Source of the DNA: Candidatus Peregrinibacteria bacterium
GTDB taxonomy: Bacteria > Patescibacteriota > Gracilibacteria > UM-FILTER-43-11
Length of the DNA stretch: 64,000 bases
NCBI GenBank assembly: GCA_016932505.1
Contig: JAFGCT010000007.1
Coordinates: 48,625 to 112,624 of the forward strand
Direction: 5' to 3'
Of this stretch, positions 48,291-57,381 are shown one piece after another (positions within the stretch are counted from its first letter, which is position 1; each line of letters begins with the position of its first letter). The position numbers were made by a program, and so were the translations under genes. The notes under the pieces are model-generated. The model had not been told where the DNA came from. It was given only the letters and a program-made list of their open reading frames with translations, and did no database searches.

Positions 48291-48935
48291 ATGAAAAAAA
48301 TTAAAATACCTAAAGAGATAAATGTAGAACATTTTCGAGTAACAATCTTCGGTTCTGCAAGAATAAAAGAAGATGACTTACGCTATAAACAAATATATTC
48401 CCTTGCAAGAATGATAGCAGAGGAAGGATTGGATATTGTAACTGGTGGCGGACCGGGAATAATGGAAGCGGCAAACAAAGGACACAAAGAAGGCAGGAAG
48501 AATAACAAAGTACACTCTTTCGGCTTAAATATTAAGCTACCAATGGAACAAAAGGAAAATAAGCATTTAGATATTAATAAGGAATTTGAGAGATTTTCTG
48601 AAAGACTGGATTATTTTATGTATCTTTCAAATGTAGTAGTTGTTGCACCGGGTGGAATAGGAACATTGCTAGAACTTTTTTACACTTGGCAACTTGTACA
48701 GGTTAAGCATACATGTAGCATTCCGATTATTTTACTTGGACCTATGTGGCCAAAATTAATTAAATGGATGGAAAAATGGCAAGTGGACAAAAAATTGATA
48801 AGCCCGGAAGATATGCATACTATTTTTTTGGCAGATAACTGTAGAGAGGCAATGAAAGTAATAAAAACAACATATAAAGAATTCAATAATGGAAATCCCG
48901 ATTTTTGTAAAATATATAAAAAATATAAAATTTAA
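48291..48935 (+). CDS. LOG/lysine-decarboxylase-like Rossmann protein
   Basis: VTGGGPGIMEAANKGHKEG and PGGIGTLLELFYTWQL. Confidence 0.9.
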   Translation: MKKIKIPKEINVEHFRVTIFGSARIKEDDLRYKQIYSLARMIAEEGLDIVTGGGPGIMEAANKGHKEGRKNNKVHSFGLNIKLPMEQKENKHLDINKEFERFSERLDYFMYLSNVVVVAPGGIGTLLELFYTWQLVQVKHTCSIPIILLGPMWPKLIKWMEKWQVDKKLISPEDMHTIFLADNCREAMKVIKTTYKEFNNGNPDFCKIYKKYKI

Positions 48936-48956
48936 TATTATTTAATATATTAAAAA

Positions 48957-49268
48957 ATGCCTAAAACAAAACCTAAAAAATGTGATAATTGTGAATTGTC
49001 ATTACGTGATTATTTAGCTGCACACAGAACAGCACTTGCTAATAACAGAACCTGGATGGGAAACGTGAGAACCTCATTAGCACTTTTTGTTGCTGGCATT
49101 TCATTTATCAAATTCTTTGAATCAGAAATATTAGGTATTATTGGATTGATTTTTGTTCCTTTGGCATTATTTAATGCTATAACAGGATATATTAGGTATA
49201 GAAAAAGAAAGAGAATAATTCACAGTATCCCGAAAAATAATGATATAGAAGAACATTTTGACGAATAA
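48957..49268 (+). CDS. DUF202-type small membrane protein
   Basis: LAAHRTALANNRTWMGNVRTSLALFVAGISFIKFF. Confidence 0.8.
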   Translation: MPKTKPKKCDNCELSLRDYLAAHRTALANNRTWMGNVRTSLALFVAGISFIKFFESEILGIIGLIFVPLALFNAITGYIRYRKRKRIIHSIPKNNDIEEHFDE

Positions 49269-49277
49269 AACACTAAT

Positions 49278-49595
49278 ATGACAGATCAGACATTTAGAAA
49301 AATATTTGTTTCACTTTCTGCGCTTGGAATTATTGTATTCCTGGTTTTAATAGTAAGCCTATTGACCAATATCGAATTAAATTCATTGGAGCTGTGGATA
49401 GGAATTACAATAATATATTCAACAATTGTTTGTTTTTATACATTTCCATTATATGGAAAAATAATTACTCTATTTTTATCTACTTTTGCCTTCTCAGCAT
49501 TTTTATTTTTAGCTTTTAGTTGGCCAATTAGTTTCAGCATTATATTTTCATTCATACCAATAGTAATAGTTTTTGGACTCTTTGCCTTACTTTGA
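49278..49595 (+). CDS. Small integral membrane protein
   Basis: Three or four hydrophobic segments. Confidence 0.65.
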   Translation: MTDQTFRKIFVSLSALGIIVFLVLIVSLLTNIELNSLELWIGITIIYSTIVCFYTFPLYGKIITLFLSTFAFSAFLFLAFSWPISFSIIFSFIPIVIVFGLFALL

Positions 49596-49599
49596 AACA

Positions 49600-50070
49600 C
49601 AAAAAACCCCCTTTATCTCGACAGGCGGGATAAGGGGGTCTTTTGTCTAGTTCCGATATTGTGTGAATCGTGCGATACATTTATTTCGTATCGAGATTTA
49701 CTCAGAACCAAACAATTTTTAATGACTAGTTAAAAATAAAACTAAGCTGTATTTTGGTTTTTGTTTTCGTCCGTCCAAGACGTGTCCTTGGGTGTCATCT
49801 TTGTTTTTATTTTTGTTTTAAAAATAGATAACAGAACATAAGTGGGTTGAGTTCTCGCTAGTCAGGCAGAACTACATCATAAAGCCTAGAGAAGATTAGG
49901 CAAGAAGTTGAAAATTTTTATTTTGTTTTTGTTTTTCACTTATTACCTACGTAATCTTCTCAGGGCTTTATATCTTATATGAATGTAAAGGATCTAATGA
50001 GAGATTTCTGCTTTGGACTGTCCGGATCATTTTAATTTGAATTTTGTCCGCGTTCCAAAACTGTTGAAAT
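49600..50070 (-). ncRNA. Orphan structured RNA, about 470 nt, own promoter and terminator
   Basis: Minus-strand TTGCAA (50104-50099), 16-bp spacer, TATAAT (50082-50077); long hairpin, pseudoknot candidate, several smaller stems, A/C-rich linkers; terminator at 49605-49641; no coding frame. Confidence 0.65.
49601..49645. terminator. Bidirectional Rho-independent terminator
   Basis: aaaaaaccccctttatctcgacaggcgggataagggggtctttt. Confidence 0.85.
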
Positions 50071-50209
50071 CAAAGTATTATACCAAGCGTAATTTTATTT
50101 GCAAGTTTTTTATATTTACTAAAAAAGTAAATGATTGTGAAATAACAATTTACATAAAATAATTTGGCTTAAATAAGCCAAGTCAAAAAAATCATAATTA
50201 TACTAATTT

Positions 50210-51376
50210 TTATTGCTCTTGAGCTGCCTTTTGTTGTAATTCCTTCAATATCTCGAGCATTTCAGTATATTCAGCACATCTAAATGAACAACCGTTATCG
50301 GAATCAAAATACCATCTACCTATACAATCCGGAAAACCAGGACGAGGGCCAATAGAAAGTTCATTGGCTAAATTGTAATCACAACATTCATCCCTATCCT
50401 GCTGACTAGTAAAATTTGCGCACAAAATAATTGAGGGATTGTTATTATTATCATCATCACCTCCAAAATAATCATCAAGTTCATCTTCATTAAAACAATT
50501 ATATTCGCAAATACGAGTTGAATTATTAAACTCCCATCTACCAATACACTGAGATGTATCTTCACTTATATTTTCATAAGCACAACAATTATCTCTGACT
50601 GACTGTGAACCTATACTACAGTCCTGTTCATCGCCCTCATCAACTTGTTCATCTTCACTCTCTTCACATATAAATTCGCATTCTCTAAATACATTATTAA
50701 AAATATAATACCCATAACCATCACATGCTGGCTGGTTTAAATCGCTACCCAATGTCTCCTCGCAGCAATAATTTCTAATTGCTTGCGACCCCACACTACA
50801 AACTGGAGGTATATATTCATTTCCTGTTTCAGCTTCTTCATCGCCTTCACCACCACTCTGATTAAGAGATTCCCAGCTATTAGTATCCCAAATAACAGGG
50901 TCTGACACACTTTCAATAGAAACAGATCCATCCTCCATTGTTACAGAGGTTACTAAATTTGTATCAACAAGGAATGACTTTGAGTCTCCAACTAGTGTAT
51001 CTTCATTAGATTTTTTTAAAATAACATCTACTTTATTGCCAGTTCTTATATCCAATAATGTCCCTTCTGGAACAGTAATTGTACCACTTAAAGACTGCCA
51101 TTCATCAGAAAAAGTAAATCCGGACTTGTTATCTTTTGTAACAAAAAAACTGATTTTATCAATGTCACTTTTATTTCCTTTAATATCTGCAGTAATTTTA
51201 TCAGTTTTTCCAGTGACGATTTTTATATTTGAATTATCAAAATTATCCAAAATAAATGAACCTGTTTTTGCGTCTATAGAATTATTAAATTCTGCTTGAG
51301 CAAAAAACAACTTAAAATAAGCAGCACCAAGAAGTAAGAATATGATTGCCAAAGCAACTAAATAAGTGTTTTTCAT
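50210..51376 (-). CDS. Secreted protein with three Cys-rich repeats
   Basis: N-terminal signal/TM; repeats CSVGSQAIRNYCC…, CSIGSQSVRDNCC…, CANFTSQQDRDECC…. Confidence 0.8.
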   Translation of the reverse strand: MKNTYLVALAIIFLLLGAAYFKLFFAQAEFNNSIDAKTGSFILDNFDNSNIKIVTGKTDKITADIKGNKSDIDKISFFVTKDNKSGFTFSDEWQSLSGTITVPEGTLLDIRTGNKVDVILKKSNEDTLVGDSKSFLVDTNLVTSVTMEDGSVSIESVSDPVIWDTNSWESLNQSGGEGDEEAETGNEYIPPVCSVGSQAIRNYCCEETLGSDLNQPACDGYGYYIFNNVFRECEFICEESEDEQVDEGDEQDCSIGSQSVRDNCCAYENISEDTSQCIGRWEFNNSTRICEYNCFNEDELDDYFGGDDDNNNNPSIILCANFTSQQDRDECCDYNLANELSIGPRPGFPDCIGRWYFDSDNGCSFRCAEYTEMLEILKELQQKAAQEQ

Positions 51377-51534
51377 TTTTATTATTTGTTATCTGATAAT
51401 CAGTTTTGTTGAATAAAAAATTATGCTTTCGTTGAAATTTTACCATTCATCACAAAATCTTTCAATCAAGCCGAAAAGTATTGATTTATATTCTATTTTG
51501 TGGTAAAATAATGAGATAACATAATAAAAATCAT

Positions 51535-52614
51535 ATGGAAACAGATATTAATAAAATTATTAGCCTAGCCATAAACCGCAATGCTTCGGATGTACATATG
51601 CAAGCCGGACAAAAACCCATTATTAGAATTAATGGGAAATTATTCATAGTAGAAGATGGTGAAATATTCCAATCATCTGAGCCAAGTGATGAATTTCGCA
51701 GCTATATGAACGAAGATCAGTTAAATTATTTTAATAAACATGGTAGTACTGACTTTGCATTTTCTTATGACAACGAATACCGCGTTAGAGGAAACATATT
51801 CAGACAACAAACTGGTCTTTCAATTAGCTTACGTATAATTCGAAATCATATATTAAGCTTTGAACAGCTAGGTTTACCAAAAATATTTCACGAAATATCA
51901 AATGACTACAGACAAGGATTCTTTTTAATTGTAGGTCCAACAGGACAAGGTAAGACAACAAGTATGGCTGCAGTACTAAATTATATAAACCAAAACAGAG
52001 AGGAACATATAATTACTATTGAGGATCCAATTGAATATGTTGTCCGAAATCAAAAAAGTATAATTGAACAACGTGAAATTGGAACACATACATCCTCTTT
52101 CCAAAATGCACTTCGTGCCTCAATGCGTCAGGATCCAGATATAATCATTATCGGTGAGATGCGTGACCACGAAACTATGCAGGCAGCTCTTACGCTTTCT
52201 GAAACAGGTCATTTGGTATTTTCAACAATGCATACAAACAATGCACCTCAAACAATCGATAGAATTATTGATGCATTTCCTGAGCAAAAGCAGAAGCAAA
52301 TCAGAATACAGCTTGCAAGCACCCTAACAGGTATAATTTCACAAAGGTTAGTACCTGGGCTAGAGGGAGAATTGGTATTTGCATACGAGCAATTGCTTGT
52401 TAACGACGCAGTAAGAAACATTATTAGAACCGAAAAAGTAGAGCAAATATACAACGCTCTTCAAAGTGAAGAAGAAAGCGGATTTGTCAGGCTTGAAAAA
52501 TGTCTGGCTCAATTAGTAAACGAAAAAAAGATATCAAAAGAAACAGCACTATCATACGCAATGAACAGAGACTTGATTGATATGTTCATGGAATATGAAT
52601 CCGTTACTGCTTAA
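51535..52614 (+). CDS. pilT: Type IV pilus retraction ATPase PilT-like
   Basis: GPTGQGKTTSMAAVLNYIN, ITIEDPIEYV, ASMRQDPDIIIIGEMRD, TGHLVFSTMHTNNA. Confidence 0.95.
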   Translation: METDINKIISLAINRNASDVHMQAGQKPIIRINGKLFIVEDGEIFQSSEPSDEFRSYMNEDQLNYFNKHGSTDFAFSYDNEYRVRGNIFRQQTGLSISLRIIRNHILSFEQLGLPKIFHEISNDYRQGFFLIVGPTGQGKTTSMAAVLNYINQNREEHIITIEDPIEYVVRNQKSIIEQREIGTHTSSFQNALRASMRQDPDIIIIGEMRDHETMQAALTLSETGHLVFSTMHTNNAPQTIDRIIDAFPEQKQKQIRIQLASTLTGIISQRLVPGLEGELVFAYEQLLVNDAVRNIIRTEKVEQIYNALQSEEESGFVRLEKCLAQLVNEKKISKETALSYAMNRDLIDMFMEYESVTA

Positions 52615-52650
52615 ATAATAATAACTAACAAATATCTCACTAAAAAAATA

Positions 52651-53328
52651 ATGGAAACAATTAAAATTTCATCAAAACTAAAAAATATTCTATTTGTTGA
52701 TAGCGACATAAGCCTCACTCAAGAGATTAGAGAAATTCTCAATCGTGATAAAACCGGAAACAGTTATGGTTTAAATATTACATTTGCAAAAGATGCAAGA
52801 GAGGCAATGAAAAAAATGTCTGAACTAAAAATTGATTTAATTGTAATGGAAATTGTTCTACCTCTAATAAATGGATATTTTTTATTAAACAAAACAATAA
52901 AGGAAAAAATACCAACTGTTATATATACAAAACTTAAGGAATCACAAGATATAGCTAAAATGGCAGCATCCGGTGTAGATAACATCTTTATAAAAGAATT
53001 AACTAAACCAATTGAATTGATAGAAAAGCTTAGCAAAGAAACATCGCTTAAAATTGATTTAAATAAAATGGCCCCGGAATTACAGAGTCAGATTATGATG
53101 GCCTCAGGCGATGAAACGCACTCAAAAATAAAAATTATGCAATGTCCTAGATGTAATAGCGTCCTCGCTCCTGATTCTAGATTTTGTAATAATTGCGGTC
53201 AAAAAATATCAGTGAACCTGAAAGTAGTAGGAGCAAAAACTGAAGAAAATAATAATGAAAATGAAGAAAAAGAAAAGACAACGGAAGAAAAAATTACAGA
53301 AGAAAACAATAAGCCAGCAGAACAATAA
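52651..53328 (+). CDS. Degenerate receiver-domain protein with C-terminal zinc ribbon
   Basis: ILFVDSDISL…LIVMEIVLPLINGYFLL (Glu at expected phospho-Asp); CPRCNSVLAPDSRFCNNCGQ. Confidence 0.85.
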   Translation: METIKISSKLKNILFVDSDISLTQEIREILNRDKTGNSYGLNITFAKDAREAMKKMSELKIDLIVMEIVLPLINGYFLLNKTIKEKIPTVIYTKLKESQDIAKMAASGVDNIFIKELTKPIELIEKLSKETSLKIDLNKMAPELQSQIMMASGDETHSKIKIMQCPRCNSVLAPDSRFCNNCGQKISVNLKVVGAKTEENNNENEEKEKTTEEKITEENNKPAEQ

Positions 53329-53367
53329 ATAAACTTTCAACAAAAAAACCAAGATAAAAAAAATAAT

Positions 53368-55131
53368 ATGAAAATCGATCAAAAAAAATTAATCAAAGGA
53401 CTTACTTTCCATAAGGTTGACCCAAATGATATTAAGTCAATGATTGAACAATCCACAACAACAAAAACTCCACTTTACGATATTGTTGCGAAAAAACATG
53501 TTCTTTCTGATGAAGAACTTGGAAGATTGGTTGCAGAAATTATAGAATACCCATTTGTAAATTTAACTAAAGTTGAAATCCCAAATGAGATATTAGAATT
53601 GATTCCGGAAAATATCGCACTTAAACAAGGATTCATTACATTTGGAATTGATGATGAAAAAAACACAATAAAAGTTGCTACCATTGATCCTTTTGATATA
53701 GAAATGATTAATGATATTAAAAATAAAACAGGGCGTGAAGCTGAAGTGTATTATACTACTTTAAATAATATCAAAAATATTATTGGTAAATATCATCAGG
53801 AATTAAAAAATATATTCCTAGATATGATTCCAAGTCATTTAAGATATGGGCAAAAAGACAAATTAATAAAAGACACAACACAAAACGAAGAAATTACTGA
53901 AGAAGAAATTCCAATTGTGAAAATATTTGATGCAATTCTTTTGCATGCATATAGACATCACGCATCTGATATTCATATAGAAACAACAAAAAATAATACT
54001 GTAATAAGATACCGAATGGATGGTGTATTACACAAAGTTGTTGAATATCCAAAAGAAATACACGACCCACTTCTTACAAGATGTAAGATTCTTGCAGGAC
54101 TAAGAATTGATGAAACACGTGCCGCTCAAGATGGAAGAATATCTTTAAAACTTGATGGTGATAACGTGGCATTTCGTGTTTCAATTCTACCTACTCACTT
54201 TGGAGAGAAGGTGGTAATGCGTTTATTAGTTGATCTTGAGGAATCAACAAGCCTTTCGGAATGTGGACTAAGTGATAAAAGCTATAAAACAATAATTACA
54301 AATTCTACAAAACCATATGGAATGATGATTGTGGTTGGTCCAACAGGTTCAGGAAAAACAACCACCCTATATAATATAATAAAACTACTTAATTCGGAGG
54401 AAATAAATATTGCTACTATTGAAGATCCTATTGAATATGGTATCGATGGAATAAATCAGGTTCAGGTAAATCATGCTACGAATTTAACCTTTGCAAATGG
54501 ATTAAGAGCACTATTAAGACAAGACCCTGATAGTATACTTGTAGGAGAAATACGTGACCAAGATACAGCTCAGATTGCAATTGAATCATCAATGACCGGT
54601 CATATGGTATTTTCAACATTACATGCAAATTCAACAGCAGTTGGAATTCCTCGTTTAATTGAGATGGGAATTGAACCTTTTCTTCTTACGGCAGCAATAA
54701 ATTGTCTTGTTGCTCAAAGATTAGTTAGAAGACTTTGTACCAATTGTATTCAATCACACGTATATACAAGTGAAACCCTTTCTTTAATACATAAAGAAAG
54801 AAACATTGTAGAATTAATAAATAAAATTTATGCCAGAAACTATTCAAAAGAAGAACTGGAAGAACTTGATATAAAAAACGAATACATACTTTATAAAAGC
54901 AAGGGGTGTAAATCATGCGGTTTTACAGGTTATAAAGGACGTATTGGACTTTATGAAATCATGGAACTTGATGATCAGATTAAAACTGCAATTCTTGAAG
55001 GAAAAAGCTCAGATGATATTGAAGATGTAGCAGTAAACAATGGTATGACTATAATGCTTGAAGATGGTATTGAAAAAGCGCTTTCAGGCATAACATCTCT
55101 TGAAGAAATAATTCGTGTAATCAAAGCATAA
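53368..55131 (+). CDS. pilB: Type IV pilus assembly ATPase PilB/GspE-like
   Basis: GPTGSGKTTTLYNIIKLLNS, IEDPIEYGIDGINQVQVN, CxxC zinc motifs near C-term. Confidence 0.96.
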   Translation: MKIDQKKLIKGLTFHKVDPNDIKSMIEQSTTTKTPLYDIVAKKHVLSDEELGRLVAEIIEYPFVNLTKVEIPNEILELIPENIALKQGFITFGIDDEKNTIKVATIDPFDIEMINDIKNKTGREAEVYYTTLNNIKNIIGKYHQELKNIFLDMIPSHLRYGQKDKLIKDTTQNEEITEEEIPIVKIFDAILLHAYRHHASDIHIETTKNNTVIRYRMDGVLHKVVEYPKEIHDPLLTRCKILAGLRIDETRAAQDGRISLKLDGDNVAFRVSILPTHFGEKVVMRLLVDLEESTSLSECGLSDKSYKTIITNSTKPYGMMIVVGPTGSGKTTTLYNIIKLLNSEEINIATIEDPIEYGIDGINQVQVNHATNLTFANGLRALLRQDPDSILVGEIRDQDTAQIAIESSMTGHMVFSTLHANSTAVGIPRLIEMGIEPFLLTAAINCLVAQRLVRRLCTNCIQSHVYTSETLSLIHKERNIVELINKIYARNYSKEELEELDIKNEYILYKSKGCKSCGFTGYKGRIGLYEIMELDDQIKTAILEGKSSDDIEDVAVNNGMTIMLEDGIEKALSGITSLEEIIRVIKA

Positions 55132-55133
55132 AT

Positions 55134-56390
55134 ATGCCAAATAATGTAGACATAAACACAGAAGAAAAAACAATTTCGGCAACTACCGAAGAAACAACCA
55201 TACCTACTAATATGGGTATGCAGGTATTGCCAAAAGAACAGGACAGGCCGAAAACAAAAGATACAGATAAATTTGTGATCGCTGATGAAAAGAAAAAGAA
55301 ACTTAGCAGAAAAAATAAAAAAAGTTGGATAAAAAGACTTGGTGAAATAGGTACAATTGACCAAAAAGATGTAGTTGAATTCACCAGACATCTTTCAGTT
55401 ATGTTAAGTGCTGGAGTTACAATTTTTGAAGCAATTACTTTCCTTAAAGAACAATCAAGAAACAAGGTATTCGCAAATAAGCTTGAAAGCATAATAGATA
55501 GCCTTAACAACGGACAATCCTTATCTGCATCAATGAGCAGGTTCCCTAAAGTTTTCCCGAAGATTTATACAAGTATTATTGCCGTAGGAGAACAATCCGG
55601 ATCTTTACCAGAAACAATGCTGGATTTGTCGAATCACTTGGAAGAAAATGAAAGATTCAAAAACAAAGTTAAAGGTGCACTTATATATCCTAAAATTATT
55701 TTAAGTGTAATGGGTGCATTCCTATTAGTGTTATTTTTATTCGTAATGCCAAGAATTCTTACTGTATTTGAAAGCTTGAAAGCCGATATTCCTGCAACAA
55801 CAAAATTCATAATTGCACTAACAGATTTCATTCAAAATAATATTTTTCTTTTAATAATAGTAGTTGTTGGAACAATAATAGCCACAAAACTATTATTAAG
55901 AAATGAGAAAATGAAAAAAATGAAAGATTTATTCTATATAAAAGTACCTCTAGTTGGACATATAGTATTAAATTACAACACTACTCAAACAGCACAACAT
56001 TTTGGTGCATTGTTTGCAAGCGGTCTAACAATTGTAAAATGTCTGGAAATTACAGAAAATGTTGTCGCCAACAGAGTCTTCAAAGAAGAAATAAGATATA
56101 TGATTGAAAAGATTAAAAACGGTTCATCTTTTTCACAAAGTTTTAAAGAAAATTCTCATTTTCCACCAATGTTTGTTAAATTGATACGAGTAGGAGAAAG
56201 AACAGGTAAATTACCGCAAGTTGTAGAATATATGAGAAATTATTACAAAGGTCTTGTTGATGCTGATGTAAAAAATATTAGTACAATTATTGAACCTGCG
56301 ATTATGGTGATATTAGGTCTTATGGTCGCAGGACTCGTTATAACAGTTATAGGTCCAATTTACCAATTAATATCTAATGTTGGACAATAG
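55134..56390 (+). CDS. pilC: Type IV pilus inner-membrane platform protein PilC/GspF-like
   Basis: FTRHLSVMLSAGVTIFEAITFL; duplicated T2SSF-type domains. Confidence 0.95.
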   Translation: MPNNVDINTEEKTISATTEETTIPTNMGMQVLPKEQDRPKTKDTDKFVIADEKKKKLSRKNKKSWIKRLGEIGTIDQKDVVEFTRHLSVMLSAGVTIFEAITFLKEQSRNKVFANKLESIIDSLNNGQSLSASMSRFPKVFPKIYTSIIAVGEQSGSLPETMLDLSNHLEENERFKNKVKGALIYPKIILSVMGAFLLVLFLFVMPRILTVFESLKADIPATTKFIIALTDFIQNNIFLLIIVVVGTIIATKLLLRNEKMKKMKDLFYIKVPLVGHIVLNYNTTQTAQHFGALFASGLTIVKCLEITENVVANRVFKEEIRYMIEKIKNGSSFSQSFKENSHFPPMFVKLIRVGERTGKLPQVVEYMRNYYKGLVDADVKNISTIIEPAIMVILGLMVAGLVITVIGPIYQLISNVGQ

Positions 56391-56419
56391 TCCTGTTGCT
56401 GAGAAAAAACAAAAAAAAT

Positions 56420-56875
56420 ATGATAAAAAATAAAGCATTTTCATTCGCAGAAGTTATAATAACTGTTTCACTATTTTTTATAATAGCTGGTGTTGGAATT
56501 GGTGCTTATTTTGAATATTACAAATCATCATTAATAAAAACAGACATTAGTAATACTTTTGAAATTATTAAAAATACTAGATATAAAGCACTTAAAAATC
56601 CTACAAATTCAGATTATGGGATTTATATAGATCCACTCACCAGAACACTTACAAGCTTCAAAGATATATATAATCCTGCAAACCCTGAGAATGTAACATT
56701 TAAAATGGAGCAACTTGATATTACCGATTTAAATATTTATCCAAATTTAGGGGTTACAAATGAAATTATATTTGAGGCACAAACTGCAAAAACCCTTAAT
56801 TACGGAAGTTTTACCATTAGCAATGGTTCATATTCAAATAATATATATATAACCTCACAAGGTGTTGTTGAATAA
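56420..56875 (+). CDS. Pseudopilin
   Basis: MIKNKAFSFAEVIITVSLFFIIAGVGIG: class III-like prepilin N-terminus. Confidence 0.8.
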   Translation: MIKNKAFSFAEVIITVSLFFIIAGVGIGAYFEYYKSSLIKTDISNTFEIIKNTRYKALKNPTNSDYGIYIDPLTRTLTSFKDIYNPANPENVTFKMEQLDITDLNIYPNLGVTNEIIFEAQTAKTLNYGSFTISNGSYSNNIYITSQGVVE

Positions 56876-57380
56876 AAATAAAAAAATAAACAACAAAGGA
56901 TTAAGTATTGTGGAGCTGATTATTGTCACTGTTCTGTTTGCTATTTTAATTCCTGCTTCAGTTTCAATATTCATAGGTGCCAGAAAAATTACTGGTCAGG
57001 CTTATATTCAGCATTCAGCAGCAATAACATTAGGAGAAACAAATGATATATTGCGATATATGAGAAATCAGGGGTATAGCTTACTTGTGGACGGATCTTT
57101 CTATTTAATTAGAAATCCCGGAACAGGTTCATGGTTAGTAAAAAATGATTTACCGGATTTGGATACATTCGAAAGATATATAACTGTTTCAAATGCTCTG
57201 CGTCATACTGATACAAATGATTTATATTTTGATGGTGATTTCGGACCCTCTTATGAAGATCCTGACACGAAAAAAATTGTAATTAATATTTTGTGGGAAC
57301 CTGACTACATACCATCAGAATTGATTTCCCAAATTTTTTATATATCAAATTGGCAACAGCCAATAACATATGATTTATAA
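56862..57380 (+). CDS. Pseudopilin
   Basis: NNKGLSIVELIIVTVLFAILIPASVSIF prepilin signal. Confidence 0.85.
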   Translation: MLLNKNKKINNKGLSIVELIIVTVLFAILIPASVSIFIGARKITGQAYIQHSAAITLGETNDILRYMRNQGYSLLVDGSFYLIRNPGTGSWLVKNDLPDLDTFERYITVSNALRHTDTNDLYFDGDFGPSYEDPDTKKIVINILWEPDYIPSELISQIFYISNWQQPITYDL

Positions 57381-57381
57381 C

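Noticed and set aside
49600-50070. tmRNA, RNase P RNA or 6S RNA identity for the intergenic RNA
   Set aside because: I found no tRNA-like ends or tag frame, no GAGGAAAGUCC/ACAGAA cores, and it is too long for 6S. A derived RNase P cannot be excluded without a covariance search.
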